This document shows positions 16,176 to 24,499 of a stretch of 64,000 nucleotides of DNA, piece by piece (the first letter of the stretch is position 1; the number at the start of each line of letters is the position of its first letter). Made by a program: the position numbers and the translations under genes. The DNA is from Kineosporia mesophila (lineage in GTDB: Bacteria; Actinomycetota; Actinomycetes; Actinomycetales; Kineosporiaceae), in the NCBI RefSeq assembly GCF_021129235.1, contig NZ_JAJOMA010000017.1, forward strand, positions 1 to 64,000, in the 5' to 3' direction. The notes under the pieces were generated by a model. It was given only the letters and a program-made list of their open reading frames with translations. It was not told the origin of the DNA and ran no database searches.

Positions 16176-16284
16176 CCTTCGAGCCCCGAACCCGGCGGTT
16201 CGTGATCAGGCAATCCCCCGCCTTCGGCCGGGCGGTGCCCCCGCTTCCCCGAGGAAGCGGGACGCCTGATCGCGAACTCGAAGG
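16176..16284. repeat. Branched inverted-repeat element downstream of pepN
   Basis: An outer stem pairs 16198-16211 with 16264-16277 (14 bp, one G-U). Inside is a perfect hairpin CCCGCTTCC-CCGA-GGAAGCGGG (16240-16261) and a second hairpin around 16217-16235. Outside, CCTTCGAG (16176-16183) pairs with CTCGAAGG (16277-16284). It begins 12 bp after the pepN stop, so termination or mRNA 3'-end stabilisation is the simplest role; a REP-type element or a structured RNA is possible. Confidence 0.5.
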
Positions 16285-16296
16285 TGACCAGCCTTC

Positions 16297-18834
16297 CTAT
16301 TCCGCCAGGATGGATCGGGCCCGAACCACCTCGTCGCGCCCCTCCAGCACCAGACGGCGCAGCCAGGCGGGAGGCTGGGCCTGCGCCAGGTACTGTTCGG
16401 TCAGCGCGGGCAGGTCGGCCTGCGAGCGGGCCGGCGGGTAGGCGCCCCGGGCGAAGGTCTGCACGCGCTCGCTCGGCCAGACGTCGGCCACCTGTGTGAG
16501 CACGTCGAAGTAGGCCTGGGCCCACCCCTCGACCAGCTGCGTGTGCTCGGCCGCGAAGAACCCGTCCAGCGCCCACCGGAGCGTGTTCAGCGGCTGCTCA
16601 CCAGCCACGAACTCCTGCCAGGCAGCTGTTTTCGCCTCCACCGAGGGAATGGCCGCCCAGCACGCCGCGGCCTGCTGACGGCCCTTGTCGGTCGGGTCGG
16701 CCGCCAGCTCGGCGTCGATGCGCTCCGGCCCCGCTCGGCCGGTCACGGCCAGGCGCAGCAGCAGGCTCCAGCGCAGGTCCGCGTCCACGACCACCCCGGA
16801 CAGCAGACCCGTCCCCTCGTCCGACAGCAGTTCCTCGATCACCGACAGCTGCTCGTCCGACGACGCGGCCGTCACGAACGCCCGCACCAGGGCCAGCTGC
16901 TCGTGCGAACCGGGCTCGGCCGCCACGGCGTGCCCGAGCAGACCGTCGGCCAGCTCCTTCAGCGCCGCCGGGCGCTCGTCGGCGGGCACGTAGGCCTTCA
17001 CCGCGAACACGGCCTGCGCCAGCAGCGTGCGCCGCACCGAGGCGTTGCTCACCGCGCCCACCCCGGCCATGACCACCTCGGCGTAGCGGGCGGGCGAGAG
17101 TTCGGCGTCGCGCACCAGGTCCCAGATGACGGTCCAGCTCACGGCCTGGGCCAGCGGGTCGCTGATGCGCCCGATCGAGCCGAGCACGGTGTCCAGCGAC
17201 GCCTCGTCCAGCCGCACCTTGGCGTAGGTCAGGTCGTCGTCGTTGACCAGCACCAGATCGCCGCGGGCCTGGCCCAGCAGCGCCGGAACCTCGGTGCGCG
17301 GGCCCGCCACGTCGAGCTCCACCCGCCGGCGGCGCACGATCTCCCCGGCCCGGTCGTCGTACAGGCCGATCGCGATCCGGTGCGAGCGCAGCGTCGGGTG
17401 CCCCTCGGGTGCGCTCTGCACGATCGCGAAGCTGGAGAAGGCGCCGGACTCGTCGAGCCTGAAGTCGGCTCGCAGGGTGTTGGGGCCCGTGGTCTCCAGC
17501 CACTGCGCCGACCAGCCGCTCATGTCGCGGCCGGTCTCCTCGGTGAGGGCGGTCAGCAGGTCGCCGAGGGTGGCGGTGCCCCAGGCGTGACGGGCGAAGT
17601 AGCGGCGCAGCGCGGCCAGGAACGTCTCCTGCCCGATGGTCGCCACCAGCTGCTTCAGTACCGACGCGCCCTTCTGGTAGGTGATCGCGTCGAAGTTCAC
17701 CTCCATCGAGCGGATGTCGGGGATGTCCGCGGCGATGGGGTGCGTGGTGGAGAGCTGGTCCTGGCGGTAGGCGCGGGCCTTCGCGCTGTCGGCGAAGGTG
17801 CCCCAGGCGTCGGTCCAGCGGGTGGCGCCGGTCTGCGAGAGGGCCGCCGCGTAGGTGGCGAACGACTCGTTGAGCCACAGGTCGTCCCACCACCGCATGG
17901 TGACCAGGTCGCCGAACCACATGTGCGCCATCTCGTGCAGGATCGTCGAGGCACGCCGCTCGTACTCGGCGTCGGTCACCCGCGAGCGGAACACATAGGT
18001 CTCGGTGAAGGTCACGCAGCCGGGGTTCTCCATCGCGCCGAGGTTGAACTCGGGCACGAAGGCCTGGTCGTACTTGCCGAACGGGTAGGCCATGCCGAAC
18101 GCGGTCTGGTAGAAGTCGAAGCCGCGGCGGGTGACGTCGAGAATCTCGTCGGCGTCGAAGTGCGGCGCCAGCGACTGGCGGCACAGGGCGCGCAGCGGGA
18201 TGACGATCTCGCCCGTGCCCAGGGGGTCGTTGCGGTACTCGCCGGTGGCCACGTGATACGGCCCGGCGACGATGACGGCCAGGTAGGTGGAGAGCACGTC
18301 GGTCGGCGCGAAGGTCCAGCGGCGGCCACCCTCCACCTCCTCGACCGAGGTGTGGGCCGAGTTGGAGACGACCTCCCAGTCGGCCGGGGCGGTGACGGTG
18401 AACTCGTACCGCGCCTTCAGGTCGGGCTGGTCGAAGCAGGCGAACATGCGCTGGGCGTCGGCCGTGGCGAACTGGCTGTGCAGGTACACGCGCCCGTCCA
18501 CCGGGTCGGTGAAGCGGTGCAGGCCCTGCCCGGTGTGGGAGTAGTCGACGTCGGCGACGACCCGCAGCGTGTTCTCCCCCGCCAGGTCCGGCAGCGTGAT
18601 GCGGCCGTCCTCCCCGGCGGGCAGGGCCACGCCGTTCAGCCCGGCCTCCAGCACGTTCGCGCCGAACAGCTCGGCGAACGTGGAGGCGCCCGGCCGGGAG
18701 GCGTCGAAGCGCACGACCGTGGCCGACCGGAACGTGTCCGGGCCGGTGGTGAGGTCGAGTTCGACGGCATATGTGTGCACGGTGAGCAGACGGCTACGCT
18801 CGGCAGCCTCATCTCGGGTCAGGTTCCCAGCCAT
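16297..18834 (-). CDS. pepN: Aminopeptidase N (peptidase M1)
   Basis: 845 residues from ATG 18834, the normal length for actinobacterial PepN. Substrate-binding GAMEN at 266-270; zinc motif HEMAH at 300-304 with third ligand E323 in LNESFA, 18 residues after the second His as required. N-terminal beta domain, thermolysin-like middle, and a helical ERAP1-type C-terminal domain from about 530. Cytoplasmic removal of N-terminal residues from peptides. Transcribed alone; its promoter shares a 25-bp gap with the divergent methyltransferase. Confidence 0.95.
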   Translation of the reverse strand: MAGNLTRDEAAERSRLLTVHTYAVELDLTTGPDTFRSATVVRFDASRPGASTFAELFGANVLEAGLNGVALPAGEDGRITLPDLAGENTLRVVADVDYSHTGQGLHRFTDPVDGRVYLHSQFATADAQRMFACFDQPDLKARYEFTVTAPADWEVVSNSAHTSVEEVEGGRRWTFAPTDVLSTYLAVIVAGPYHVATGEYRNDPLGTGEIVIPLRALCRQSLAPHFDADEILDVTRRGFDFYQTAFGMAYPFGKYDQAFVPEFNLGAMENPGCVTFTETYVFRSRVTDAEYERRASTILHEMAHMWFGDLVTMRWWDDLWLNESFATYAAALSQTGATRWTDAWGTFADSAKARAYRQDQLSTTHPIAADIPDIRSMEVNFDAITYQKGASVLKQLVATIGQETFLAALRRYFARHAWGTATLGDLLTALTEETGRDMSGWSAQWLETTGPNTLRADFRLDESGAFSSFAIVQSAPEGHPTLRSHRIAIGLYDDRAGEIVRRRRVELDVAGPRTEVPALLGQARGDLVLVNDDDLTYAKVRLDEASLDTVLGSIGRISDPLAQAVSWTVIWDLVRDAELSPARYAEVVMAGVGAVSNASVRRTLLAQAVFAVKAYVPADERPAALKELADGLLGHAVAAEPGSHEQLALVRAFVTAASSDEQLSVIEELLSDEGTGLLSGVVVDADLRWSLLLRLAVTGRAGPERIDAELAADPTDKGRQQAAACWAAIPSVEAKTAAWQEFVAGEQPLNTLRWALDGFFAAEHTQLVEGWAQAYFDVLTQVADVWPSERVQTFARGAYPPARSQADLPALTEQYLAQAQPPAWLRRLVLEGRDEVVRARSILAE

Positions 18835-18859
18835 GGGGCGAAGCCTATGCTTTCCCCTC

Positions 18860-19486
18860 GTGCCGGACTCCACCGCTCTTATCGCCGCCGCCCAGGCCGC
18901 CCCGGGCTTCATGCCCTCCCACGAGGGCCTGGCCCTCTACCGCGCGGCGCTGGCCGCGCCGCCGGTCGGCCCGCTGCTGGAGGTCGGGAGCTGGATGGGC
19001 AAGTCCGCCCTCTACCTGGCCGCGGCCGCTGCGGAATCAGGGACGCGGGTGGTCACCGTCGATCACCACCGCGGTTCGGAGGAGCACCAGCCCGGCTGGG
19101 AGTACCACGACCCCACCCTGATCGACCCCGCCACCGGGCTCGTCGACACCCTGCCCGCCTTCCGCCGCACGATCGCCCAGGCCGGCGCCGAGGACCTCGT
19201 GGTGGCCGTGATCGCCCGCGGCGAGACCCTGGCCCAGCTCTGGAACACCCCCCTGGCGTTCCTGTTCATCGACGGCAGCCACACCGACGACTCGGCCCAG
19301 CGCGACCTGCGCTCCTGGGCCCCCCACCTGGCTCCCGGCGGAACCCTGGCCATCCACGACGTCTTCCCCGACCCGGCCGACGGCGGCCAGGCCCCCTACC
19401 GGATGTACCGCACGGCCCTGGACAGCGGCGACTACGAGGAGCTGGACGGCACCGACTCCCTGAAACTCCTGCGCCGCCGCGACTGA
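18860..19486 (+). CDS. Class I SAM-dependent methyltransferase (methyltransf_24-like)
   Basis: 208 residues. Motif I PLLEVGSWMGKSALYLA near residues 35-51, then VVTVDHH (acidic ribose ligand), and FLFIDGSHTDDSAQRDLRSWAPHLAPGGTLAIHDVF, typical of the family that includes cephalosporin hydroxylase-like and O-methyltransferase members. Substrate not predictable. GTG 18860 is the only sensible start and lies 25 bp from the pepN start on the other strand, so the two promoters must overlap or the transcript be leaderless. Confidence 0.82.
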   Translation: MPDSTALIAAAQAAPGFMPSHEGLALYRAALAAPPVGPLLEVGSWMGKSALYLAAAAAESGTRVVTVDHHRGSEEHQPGWEYHDPTLIDPATGLVDTLPAFRRTIAQAGAEDLVVAVIARGETLAQLWNTPLAFLFIDGSHTDDSAQRDLRSWAPHLAPGGTLAIHDVFPDPADGGQAPYRMYRTALDSGDYEELDGTDSLKLLRRRD

Positions 19487-19647
19487 GAGCGTTCACCGCC
19501 CCATTTGTACCCATTCGCGGGAAACTGGCAGCACACGAGGATCGCAGGAGTGGACGGCGCGGAGGGGACAGCGCCATCGCAGGGGTATTCGGCCTGGCCG
19601 CACCCAGTTCGGCCATCGCGGCGACCGGGCCGGAAGGTTTTCCCGTC

Positions 19648-20130
19648 GTGGCGGGTGCCTACATCGCCGACCACGTCGAGGGGGCCAAGAAGATCAAGGC
19701 GCCGTTGAGCCTTGCGTACGTCTGGCTGGACCGGGCACCGAAGTGGCGCGAAGGTCCCCTATGGACCTTCGGGAACGTCGACCTGGTGCTGCAACCCGAC
19801 AGCAACCTGGCGATGTACCCCAAGGGTGACTACGCCGACGGGAATTACTCCCGGCACATCTGGGCCAGTAACACCACCGGGTCCGGTGCCACCCGGCTGC
19901 TCCTCCAGAGGGACGGGAACCTGGTGCTCTACACGGCGAACTATGCCCAGCACGTGTGGGCCAGCAACACCCAAAGCGCTTGTGTCGGAACGGGCCTCAA
20001 TTATCCGGCCCTGTCCACCCAGGCCGACTCCAACCTGGTGATCTACTGTGCCGAGCCGTCGGTCTACTCCGACTGGAGCAAGCCCTGGGTCGCCAGCGCG
20101 CAATGGGCCACCAATACCGCGGGTTCCTGA
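19648..20130 (+). CDS. Bulb-type (mannose-binding) lectin domain protein, 5' end damaged or non-canonical
   Basis: 160 residues from GTG 19648. Three Q-x-D-x-N-L-x-x-Y repeats (LQPDSNLAMY, LQRDGNLVLY, TQADSNLVIY) and HIWASN/HVWASN define a B_lectin domain that in secreted bacterial proteins binds mannose-type sugars. Upstream in the same frame is the tail of a signal peptide (AIAGVFGLAAPSSAIA at about 19579-19626), but no start codon and no basic/hydrophobic beginning exist in that frame. Either the 5' end carries a frameshift or deletion, or only a short cytosolic form from 19648 is made. Confidence 0.6.
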   Translation: MAGAYIADHVEGAKKIKAPLSLAYVWLDRAPKWREGPLWTFGNVDLVLQPDSNLAMYPKGDYADGNYSRHIWASNTTGSGATRLLLQRDGNLVLYTANYAQHVWASNTQSACVGTGLNYPALSTQADSNLVIYCAEPSVYSDWSKPWVASAQWATNTAGS

Positions 20131-20141
20131 TCACAGCGGTA

Positions 20142-20185
20142 CTGGACCGGTGCTGGGAGCCCGCAGGCTCCCAGCACCGGTTCAG
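20142..20185. terminator. Strong bidirectional hairpin terminator
   Basis: CTGGACCGGTGCTGGGAGCC (20142-20161) pairs with 20166-20185 through 20 positions with a single G-U, around a CGCA loop. It lies between the convergent lectin and NmrA-like genes and runs into the last codon of the latter. No U-tract, as usual in high-GC actinobacteria. Confidence 0.75.
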
Positions 20186-21066
20186 CCGTCGACGGCCGGC
20201 TTGAGAACGTCGGCGCACCACTGCGCGAACGTGGTCGGGGTGCTGTTCCCGGCGGTGCGGGCGACGTTCAGGTCCAGGCCCTCGTTCTTGGCCAGAGCCA
20301 TGTCCAACAGCCCCTGGGCGATGGCCTCGGAGTTGCCGAACTTCATCATGGTGGCCTTGAAATCCTCGCCCGGGATCTGCTGATACTCCACCGGGCGCCC
20401 CAGGACGTCGGAGGCGATCTGGGCCATCCCGGCGAAGGTCAGGTTCTCCGGGCCCAGGACCGGGCGCTCCTCGAAACCGGTCCAGGAGGAGTCCCGGAGC
20501 AGGTCCACGGCGACGGCGGCGATGTCCTGGGTGGCGACCGACGGCATCGCCAGGTCCGGAACGTAGGGGCCGAAATACGTTCCGGTGGACTTGATCGAGC
20601 CGGTGGCCCACAGCCAGTTGTCCATGAAGGACGGGTTGGTCAGGGCCCGGTAGGGCACCCCGGTGGCCGCGATCAGATCGTCCATCGCGAGCGTGGCGGT
20701 CACGTGCCCGGCCCGCCCGGCCACGGGCGTCCCGCGCCCGAGCGCCGAGATCCCGACCACCCGCGGGACCGGCCGGGTCGTGAGGGACTCGATGCCCGCC
20801 CGGGCGAAACCCGAGTAGGCCTCGTCCATCGACGTGGCGGCGTCATCGGCCGGGACGAGCCAGAACACGGCGTCCGCTCCCTCGAAGGCCCGGTCGACCA
20901 CGTCCGCGTCGGCGTGGGAGCCGACCACGACGTCCACCCGCCCGGCGACCTGCGGGTCGAGCCGGGCCGGGTCACGGACGACGACGCGCACCTGCTCATC
21001 GTTCTCCAGCAACCCCCGCACCACGCCGGCGCCGATGTTCCCGGTCGGTGCAGTCACAACAATCAT
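20182..21066 (-). CDS. NmrA-family NAD(P)-binding protein
   Basis: 294 residues from ATG 21066 (a start four codons earlier is possible). Rossmann start MIVVTAPTGNIGAGVVRGLL with TGNIG dinucleotide loop, followed by VVVRDPARL and VFWLVPADD. Atypical SDRs of this kind are NADPH-quinone reductases (QorB-like) or redox sensors. Divergent from the LysR regulator at 21165, which likely controls it. Confidence 0.85.
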   Translation of the reverse strand: MIVVTAPTGNIGAGVVRGLLENDEQVRVVVRDPARLDPQVAGRVDVVVGSHADADVVDRAFEGADAVFWLVPADDAATSMDEAYSGFARAGIESLTTRPVPRVVGISALGRGTPVAGRAGHVTATLAMDDLIAATGVPYRALTNPSFMDNWLWATGSIKSTGTYFGPYVPDLAMPSVATQDIAAVAVDLLRDSSWTGFEERPVLGPENLTFAGMAQIASDVLGRPVEYQQIPGEDFKATMMKFGNSEAIAQGLLDMALAKNEGLDLNVARTAGNSTPTTFAQWCADVLKPAVDG

Positions 21067-21151
21067 GGTTCGTCCCATCCGGAGAAGACTTTGCCCTCTC
21101 AGTGAAGGCCCAGGGGCGACCCGGAGGGAAAGACCTCTTACCTCTAGGCAT

Positions 21152-21166
21152 ATACCGTGCAGGTAT
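21152..21166 (+). promoter_or_regulatory. LysR-type box overlapping the regulator's own start codon
   Basis: ATACCGTGCAGGTAT is a perfect 5-5-5 interrupted palindrome containing the T-N11-A signature of LysR operators. Its right arm ends inside the ATG of the LysR gene (21165), so occupancy would repress that gene while leaving the divergent NmrA promoter free. Confidence 0.5.
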
Positions 21167-22091
21167 GAACGACCTGGAGACCCGGCAGCTGAAGTACTTC
21201 GTGGCCGTCGCCGAGGAGAAGAACTTCAGCCGGGCCGCCGTCCGGCTGGGGATCGCGCAACCTCCTCTCTCCCGGGCCATCCGGGATCTCGAGCGTCAGC
21301 TCGGATCCCAGTTGCTGGTGCGGACCACCCGCCAGGTCACCCTCACTCCCGCCGGCGAGATGCTCCTGACCGAAGGCCGGCGGCTGATCGGGGAGGTCGA
21401 GGCGCTCGCCCGCCGCGTCCACGACGCCGGGAGGCTCGCGCGGCCCCTGCGACTGGCCCTCAAGGCCGACTACGACGGCGGGCTACTGCCGAGGATCGTC
21501 GACGCCTTCCACACCGTCCCCCTGGAACTCCTGCTCGGGGGCCGCGGCGAGCAGGTCACGGCCCTGAACAGCCATCAGGCCGACGTGGCGCTCCTGCCCA
21601 CGCCGTACGACGAGACCGGCCTCGAACGCGAGGACCTGCTCACCGGGGCCCGCCTGATCGGCCTGTCCGCCGCCGACCCGCTCGCGGCCCGCACCAGCCT
21701 GCGCCTGTCCGACCTGGCCGGGCGCACCCTGCCCGACGGCACCGCCGCCGAGCTCGGCGGCCTCGAGATGCCGCCCGGCTACCGGCAGACCCGTGACCTG
21801 GCCCAGATCTTCAGCCTGGTCGAGGTCGGCCGCATCGTGTGGTTCGTGCCGGAATGGATCGCCGCCCGATTCCCCCGTCCGCACATCGCCTATCGGCCGG
21901 TCGAAGACCTGGAACCCGTGACCCTGACCGTCGCCTGGCGGGCCGGGTCACGCTCACCCGAGGTGGCCGCCTTCGTCCGTACTGTTCAGGAGGTGGCCGA
22001 GACGGCACTCCTCGATGGCCTACCCGGCGCTCGCCCGCCTGCGGCGACCGCCCTGGAAGATCTCCCGGAGCGAGCGGAACAGCTTCCGTAA
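21165..22091 (+). CDS. LysR-family transcriptional regulator
   Basis: 308 residues. N-terminal winged HTH: LETRQLKYFVAVAEEKNFSRAAVRLGIAQPPLSRAIRDLERQLGSQLL, then TPAGEMLLTEGRRL, followed by the effector-binding domain. Expected to regulate the divergent NmrA-like gene and itself through the site overlapping its start. Ends 120 bp before the aldehyde dehydrogenase relic. Confidence 0.9.
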   Translation: MNDLETRQLKYFVAVAEEKNFSRAAVRLGIAQPPLSRAIRDLERQLGSQLLVRTTRQVTLTPAGEMLLTEGRRLIGEVEALARRVHDAGRLARPLRLALKADYDGGLLPRIVDAFHTVPLELLLGGRGEQVTALNSHQADVALLPTPYDETGLEREDLLTGARLIGLSAADPLAARTSLRLSDLAGRTLPDGTAAELGGLEMPPGYRQTRDLAQIFSLVEVGRIVWFVPEWIAARFPRPHIAYRPVEDLEPVTLTVAWRAGSRSPEVAAFVRTVQEVAETALLDGLPGARPPAATALEDLPERAEQLP

Positions 22092-22210
22092 CAAGCCTAT
22101 TGCTCCTCCGGCGGAACCCAGCCGGCCACCTGCGCGCTGACCTTCGCCAGGAGCCCGGCCAGGAGCGCGTCGTCGCCGTCCCCCAGGCCCGCCCGCAGGT
22201 GGTCGTCCAG

Positions 22211-23064
22211 GTGACGGAAACAACCACCAGCCGCGACGGCGACCTGGGCCAGGCCCGGTCCGAGATCGTCACCCTGGAGCAGGCCGGCGGTACGGTCTTC
22301 GCCCGGTACCCGGTCGCCACCGCGGAACAGGTGGACGAAGGCGTCGCCCGCAACGCCACCGGTCCCTGGTGGGAGCTCGGTGTCGCCGGACGCGCACGGC
22401 GCCTGCGCGCCTGGCGGCTGGAGATCGCCCGCGGGGGTGGGGAACTGGCCCGGAAGATCACCGCCGCCGCCCGGCGCGTCCACACCGGCAGTTCCGAGAC
22501 CGACCAGATCGGCCCGATCCCGCTGCCCACCCAGCTCCGTTGATCCGTCAGCACATTGAGGACGCCCTGGCTCTCGGAGCGAGGGCCACGGTCAGTGGTC
22601 CCGTCCCCGGCGACAACCGCTACCTGCAACCGACGATCCTGGTCGACGTACCCAAGGACGCCCTGGTCGCCACCCAGGAGACCTTTGGTCCCGTCCTGGC
22701 CCTGGTCCGGGTCAAGGACACGGAAGAAGCCGTCGCACTGGTGAACTCGGCCCCGTACGGGCTGGGCAGCTCGGTGTTCAGCCGCGAGCGGGGACCGGCC
22801 ATCGCCTCGAGACTGCGCGTCGGCATGACCAGCGTCAACGACGCCATCGCCACCTCCCGGGTGGCCGGGCTGCCCTTCGGCGGCCGTGGGCACAGTGGTT
22901 TCGGCCGCAAGCACGGGGACGAGGGCCTGCTCGAGTTCGCCTGCCCCCAGGCCATCACGGTCCGCACAGCCCCGGGCACGACCGGCTCATCCTTCGAGCG
23001 ACCGGCCGGAGCCGTCGCCGCGACCCTGGCCGCGACCGTGGACCGTCTGTCCCAGAAAGGCTGA
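22211..23064 (+). pseudogene. Aldehyde dehydrogenase relic, internal deletion plus frameshift
   Basis: From GTG 22211 one frame encodes an ALDH N-terminal piece (TVFARYPVATAEQVDEGVAR, WWELGVAGRARRLRAWRLEIARG) running directly into a late segment (TDQIGPIPLPTQL) and ending at a stop at 22543. The neighbouring frame continues the family sequence from about 22545: HIEDALALGARA, YLQPTILVDVP, ETFGPVLALVRV, LPFGGRGHSGFGRKHG. The central 200 or so residues, including the NAD site and the catalytic Glu and Cys, are gone. It cannot encode an active enzyme. Confidence 0.8.
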
Positions 23065-23170
23065 CGAATTTTCTCCAGCGGCCGGCATCTGGCCTACCGG
23101 TCAGGTGCCGGCCGGGCTGTTCGGCGCCCGACCTGATTCGGCACTGGCACTCAGCGCCCAGAAGCCCGGC

Positions 23171-24271
23171 TCAGGACACCAGATCGTCCAGATCATCGAG
23201 GTTGTCGAGATCGTCCAGGTCGTCTGGGTTCGGCTCCCGGAGGTCCAGGTCCATCGTGCCGAACACCTGGGTCGTGGCTTTGCCGCCGTTGATCAGGTCG
23301 ACCGCCAGCACCATGGCCGCTCCGGTCCAGGTGCTGTGCTCGACCGGCCAGTTCTTGCCGTCGGTGAGGACGAGGCCGGTCCAGTAGGAGCCGTCCGCCT
23401 CTCTCAGGTGCTGCATGGCCGCCACCTGCTCGGCCGCCCGCCGGGTATCGCCCATCACCGCCAGGGCCAGGGCCAGTTCGCAGGTTTCGGCTCCCGTCAC
23501 CCAGGGGCGATCGGCCACGCAGCGGATGCCCTGGCCCGGCACCACGAACGTGTCCCAGCCGGCCGAGATCCGGTCCTGGGCCTGGTCACCACGCAGGGCG
23601 CCGCCCAGCACCGGGTAGTACCAGTCCATCGAGAACCGGGATTTCTCCACGAAGGCTCCCGGCCGGTGAACGATCGCCTCGCGCAGTCGGTGCGCCGACG
23701 CGTCCCACATTTTCGCGAGGTCGCCGGCCCTCAGCGTCTGGGCCAGCGTGACCCCGCACCGCAGCGCGTGATGGATGCTGGAGCAGCCGGTCAGCAGGGC
23801 CGCGGGGTCGGGGGATCCCTGCGGGGAGCGGGCCCAGCCCACGGTGCCGTCGGGGTTCTGCATCTGGAGCACGAAGGTCAGGGCATTACGCACCATCGGC
23901 CAGGCGCGCGCGACGAACTCGTCGTCACCGGTGCTCAGCCAGTGGTGCAGCACACCGACGGCCACGTAGGCGGCGTGGTTGGTCTCGGCCGTGGCCTCGA
24001 CCACGATCTCCCCGCGGACCCGGCCGGGCCAGCTGCCGTCCGGGAGTTGCGTGCGCCGCAGCCAGTCGTACCCGGAGCGGGCCGCCTCGTGCAGGCCGGC
24101 GACGTCGAGGGCCATCAGGCATTCGACGTGGTCCCACGGGTCGGTCTCACCGCCCAGGAACCACGGCACCGCACCGGAGGTCTCCTGAGCTGCGGCGATA
24201 CTCAGCGCGGTCGCGTGCACCTCGGCCGCGGTGGGGAACGTCAACCTGACCGCCGCTTGGGCCGGAGGCAC
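23171..24271 (-). CDS. Alpha/alpha-toroid protein (prenyltransferase/squalene cyclase-like fold)
   Basis: About 366 residues. Opens with SIAAAQETSGAVPWFLGGETDPWDHVE, followed by repeated helical QxPDGSW-type turns (RRTQLPDGSWPG, MQNPDGTVGWA, LREADGSYWTG), as in toroidal glycoside-hydrolase and prenyltransferase-like folds. No DxDD cyclase motif is visible, so it is unlikely to be a terpene cyclase. Start is uncertain: GTG 24271 or TTG 24244; an ATG at 24312 preceded by a conserved promoter block is out of frame. The C-terminus is an acidic repeat, NPDDLDDLDNLDDLDDLVS. It follows the GT4/methyltransferase genes and may act on the same glycan. Confidence 0.65.
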   Translation of the reverse strand: MPPAQAAVRLTFPTAAEVHATALSIAAAQETSGAVPWFLGGETDPWDHVECLMALDVAGLHEAARSGYDWLRRTQLPDGSWPGRVRGEIVVEATAETNHAAYVAVGVLHHWLSTGDDEFVARAWPMVRNALTFVLQMQNPDGTVGWARSPQGSPDPAALLTGCSSIHHALRCGVTLAQTLRAGDLAKMWDASAHRLREAIVHRPGAFVEKSRFSMDWYYPVLGGALRGDQAQDRISAGWDTFVVPGQGIRCVADRPWVTGAETCELALALAVMGDTRRAAEQVAAMQHLREADGSYWTGLVLTDGKNWPVEHSTWTGAAMVLAVDLINGGKATTQVFGTMDLDLREPNPDDLDDLDNLDDLDDLVS

Positions 24272-24311
24272 GGGGTGACGTGCGGCTGGGGTCGAGCGGC
24301 AGCGGTGTCCA

Positions 24312-24347
24312 TAAGCTGATGACAATATCCGGTTCGGCCCGAATCCC
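24312..24347 (-). promoter_or_regulatory. Conserved promoter/start block, copy 1
   Basis: Minus strand 24347-24325 reads GGGATTCGGGCCGAACCGGA then TAT, matching 21 of 23 bases at 26713-26691. Both copies have TATYGT (a TANNNT -10 form) and an ATG exactly 12 bases after the block. Here the ATG (24312) opens a 23-codon frame whose stop overlaps the TTG at 24244 of the toroid gene. Confidence 0.5.
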
Positions 24348-24445
24348 GGGCGCGCGGTTGGTGCGTGACGGCGTCGCGATGGATGGCGTCCGGGTCCACC
24401 CAGAGGTCCCCGTGACGAGTGCGGCCGGTCGCGCCGGAGACCTCT

Positions 24446-24499
24446 GCGTTGTGTACACCTGGTACATCCGGTACCGGATGTACCAGGTGTACACAACGC
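24446..24499. repeat. 54-bp perfect palindrome with GTAC every nine bases
   Basis: Arms 24446-24470 and 24475-24499 (25 bp each) are exact reverse complements about a central GTAC. GTAC occurs at 24453, 24462, 24471, 24480 and 24489, i.e. at exact 9-bp steps. The palindrome can be read as TGTACACCTGGTACA and its complement, TGTACCAGGTGTACA, flanking a 12-bp centre. There is no loop or T-run, so it is not a standard terminator; a multimeric operator, recombination or cruciform site is more likely. Confidence 0.8.

Noticed and set aside
16543-18833. Very long plus-strand open frame antisense to pepN
   Set aside because: It is the GC-rich shadow of pepN: Arg/Gly/His/Gln-rich, no family features; only its end (19648-20130) encodes the lectin.
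22097-22225. Minus-strand frame ending HLDDHLRAGLGDGDDALLAGLLAKVSAQVAGWVPPEEQ, resembling the C-terminus of a TetR or hypothetical protein
   Set aside because: Only about 43 codons look protein-like, there is no start or HTH, and it overlaps the aldehyde dehydrogenase relic; kept out of the feature list.
23171-24271. Toroid protein as a terpene (squalene-hopene) cyclase
   Set aside because: No DxDD motif and too few QW repeats; neighbours are glycan genes rather than isoprenoid genes.
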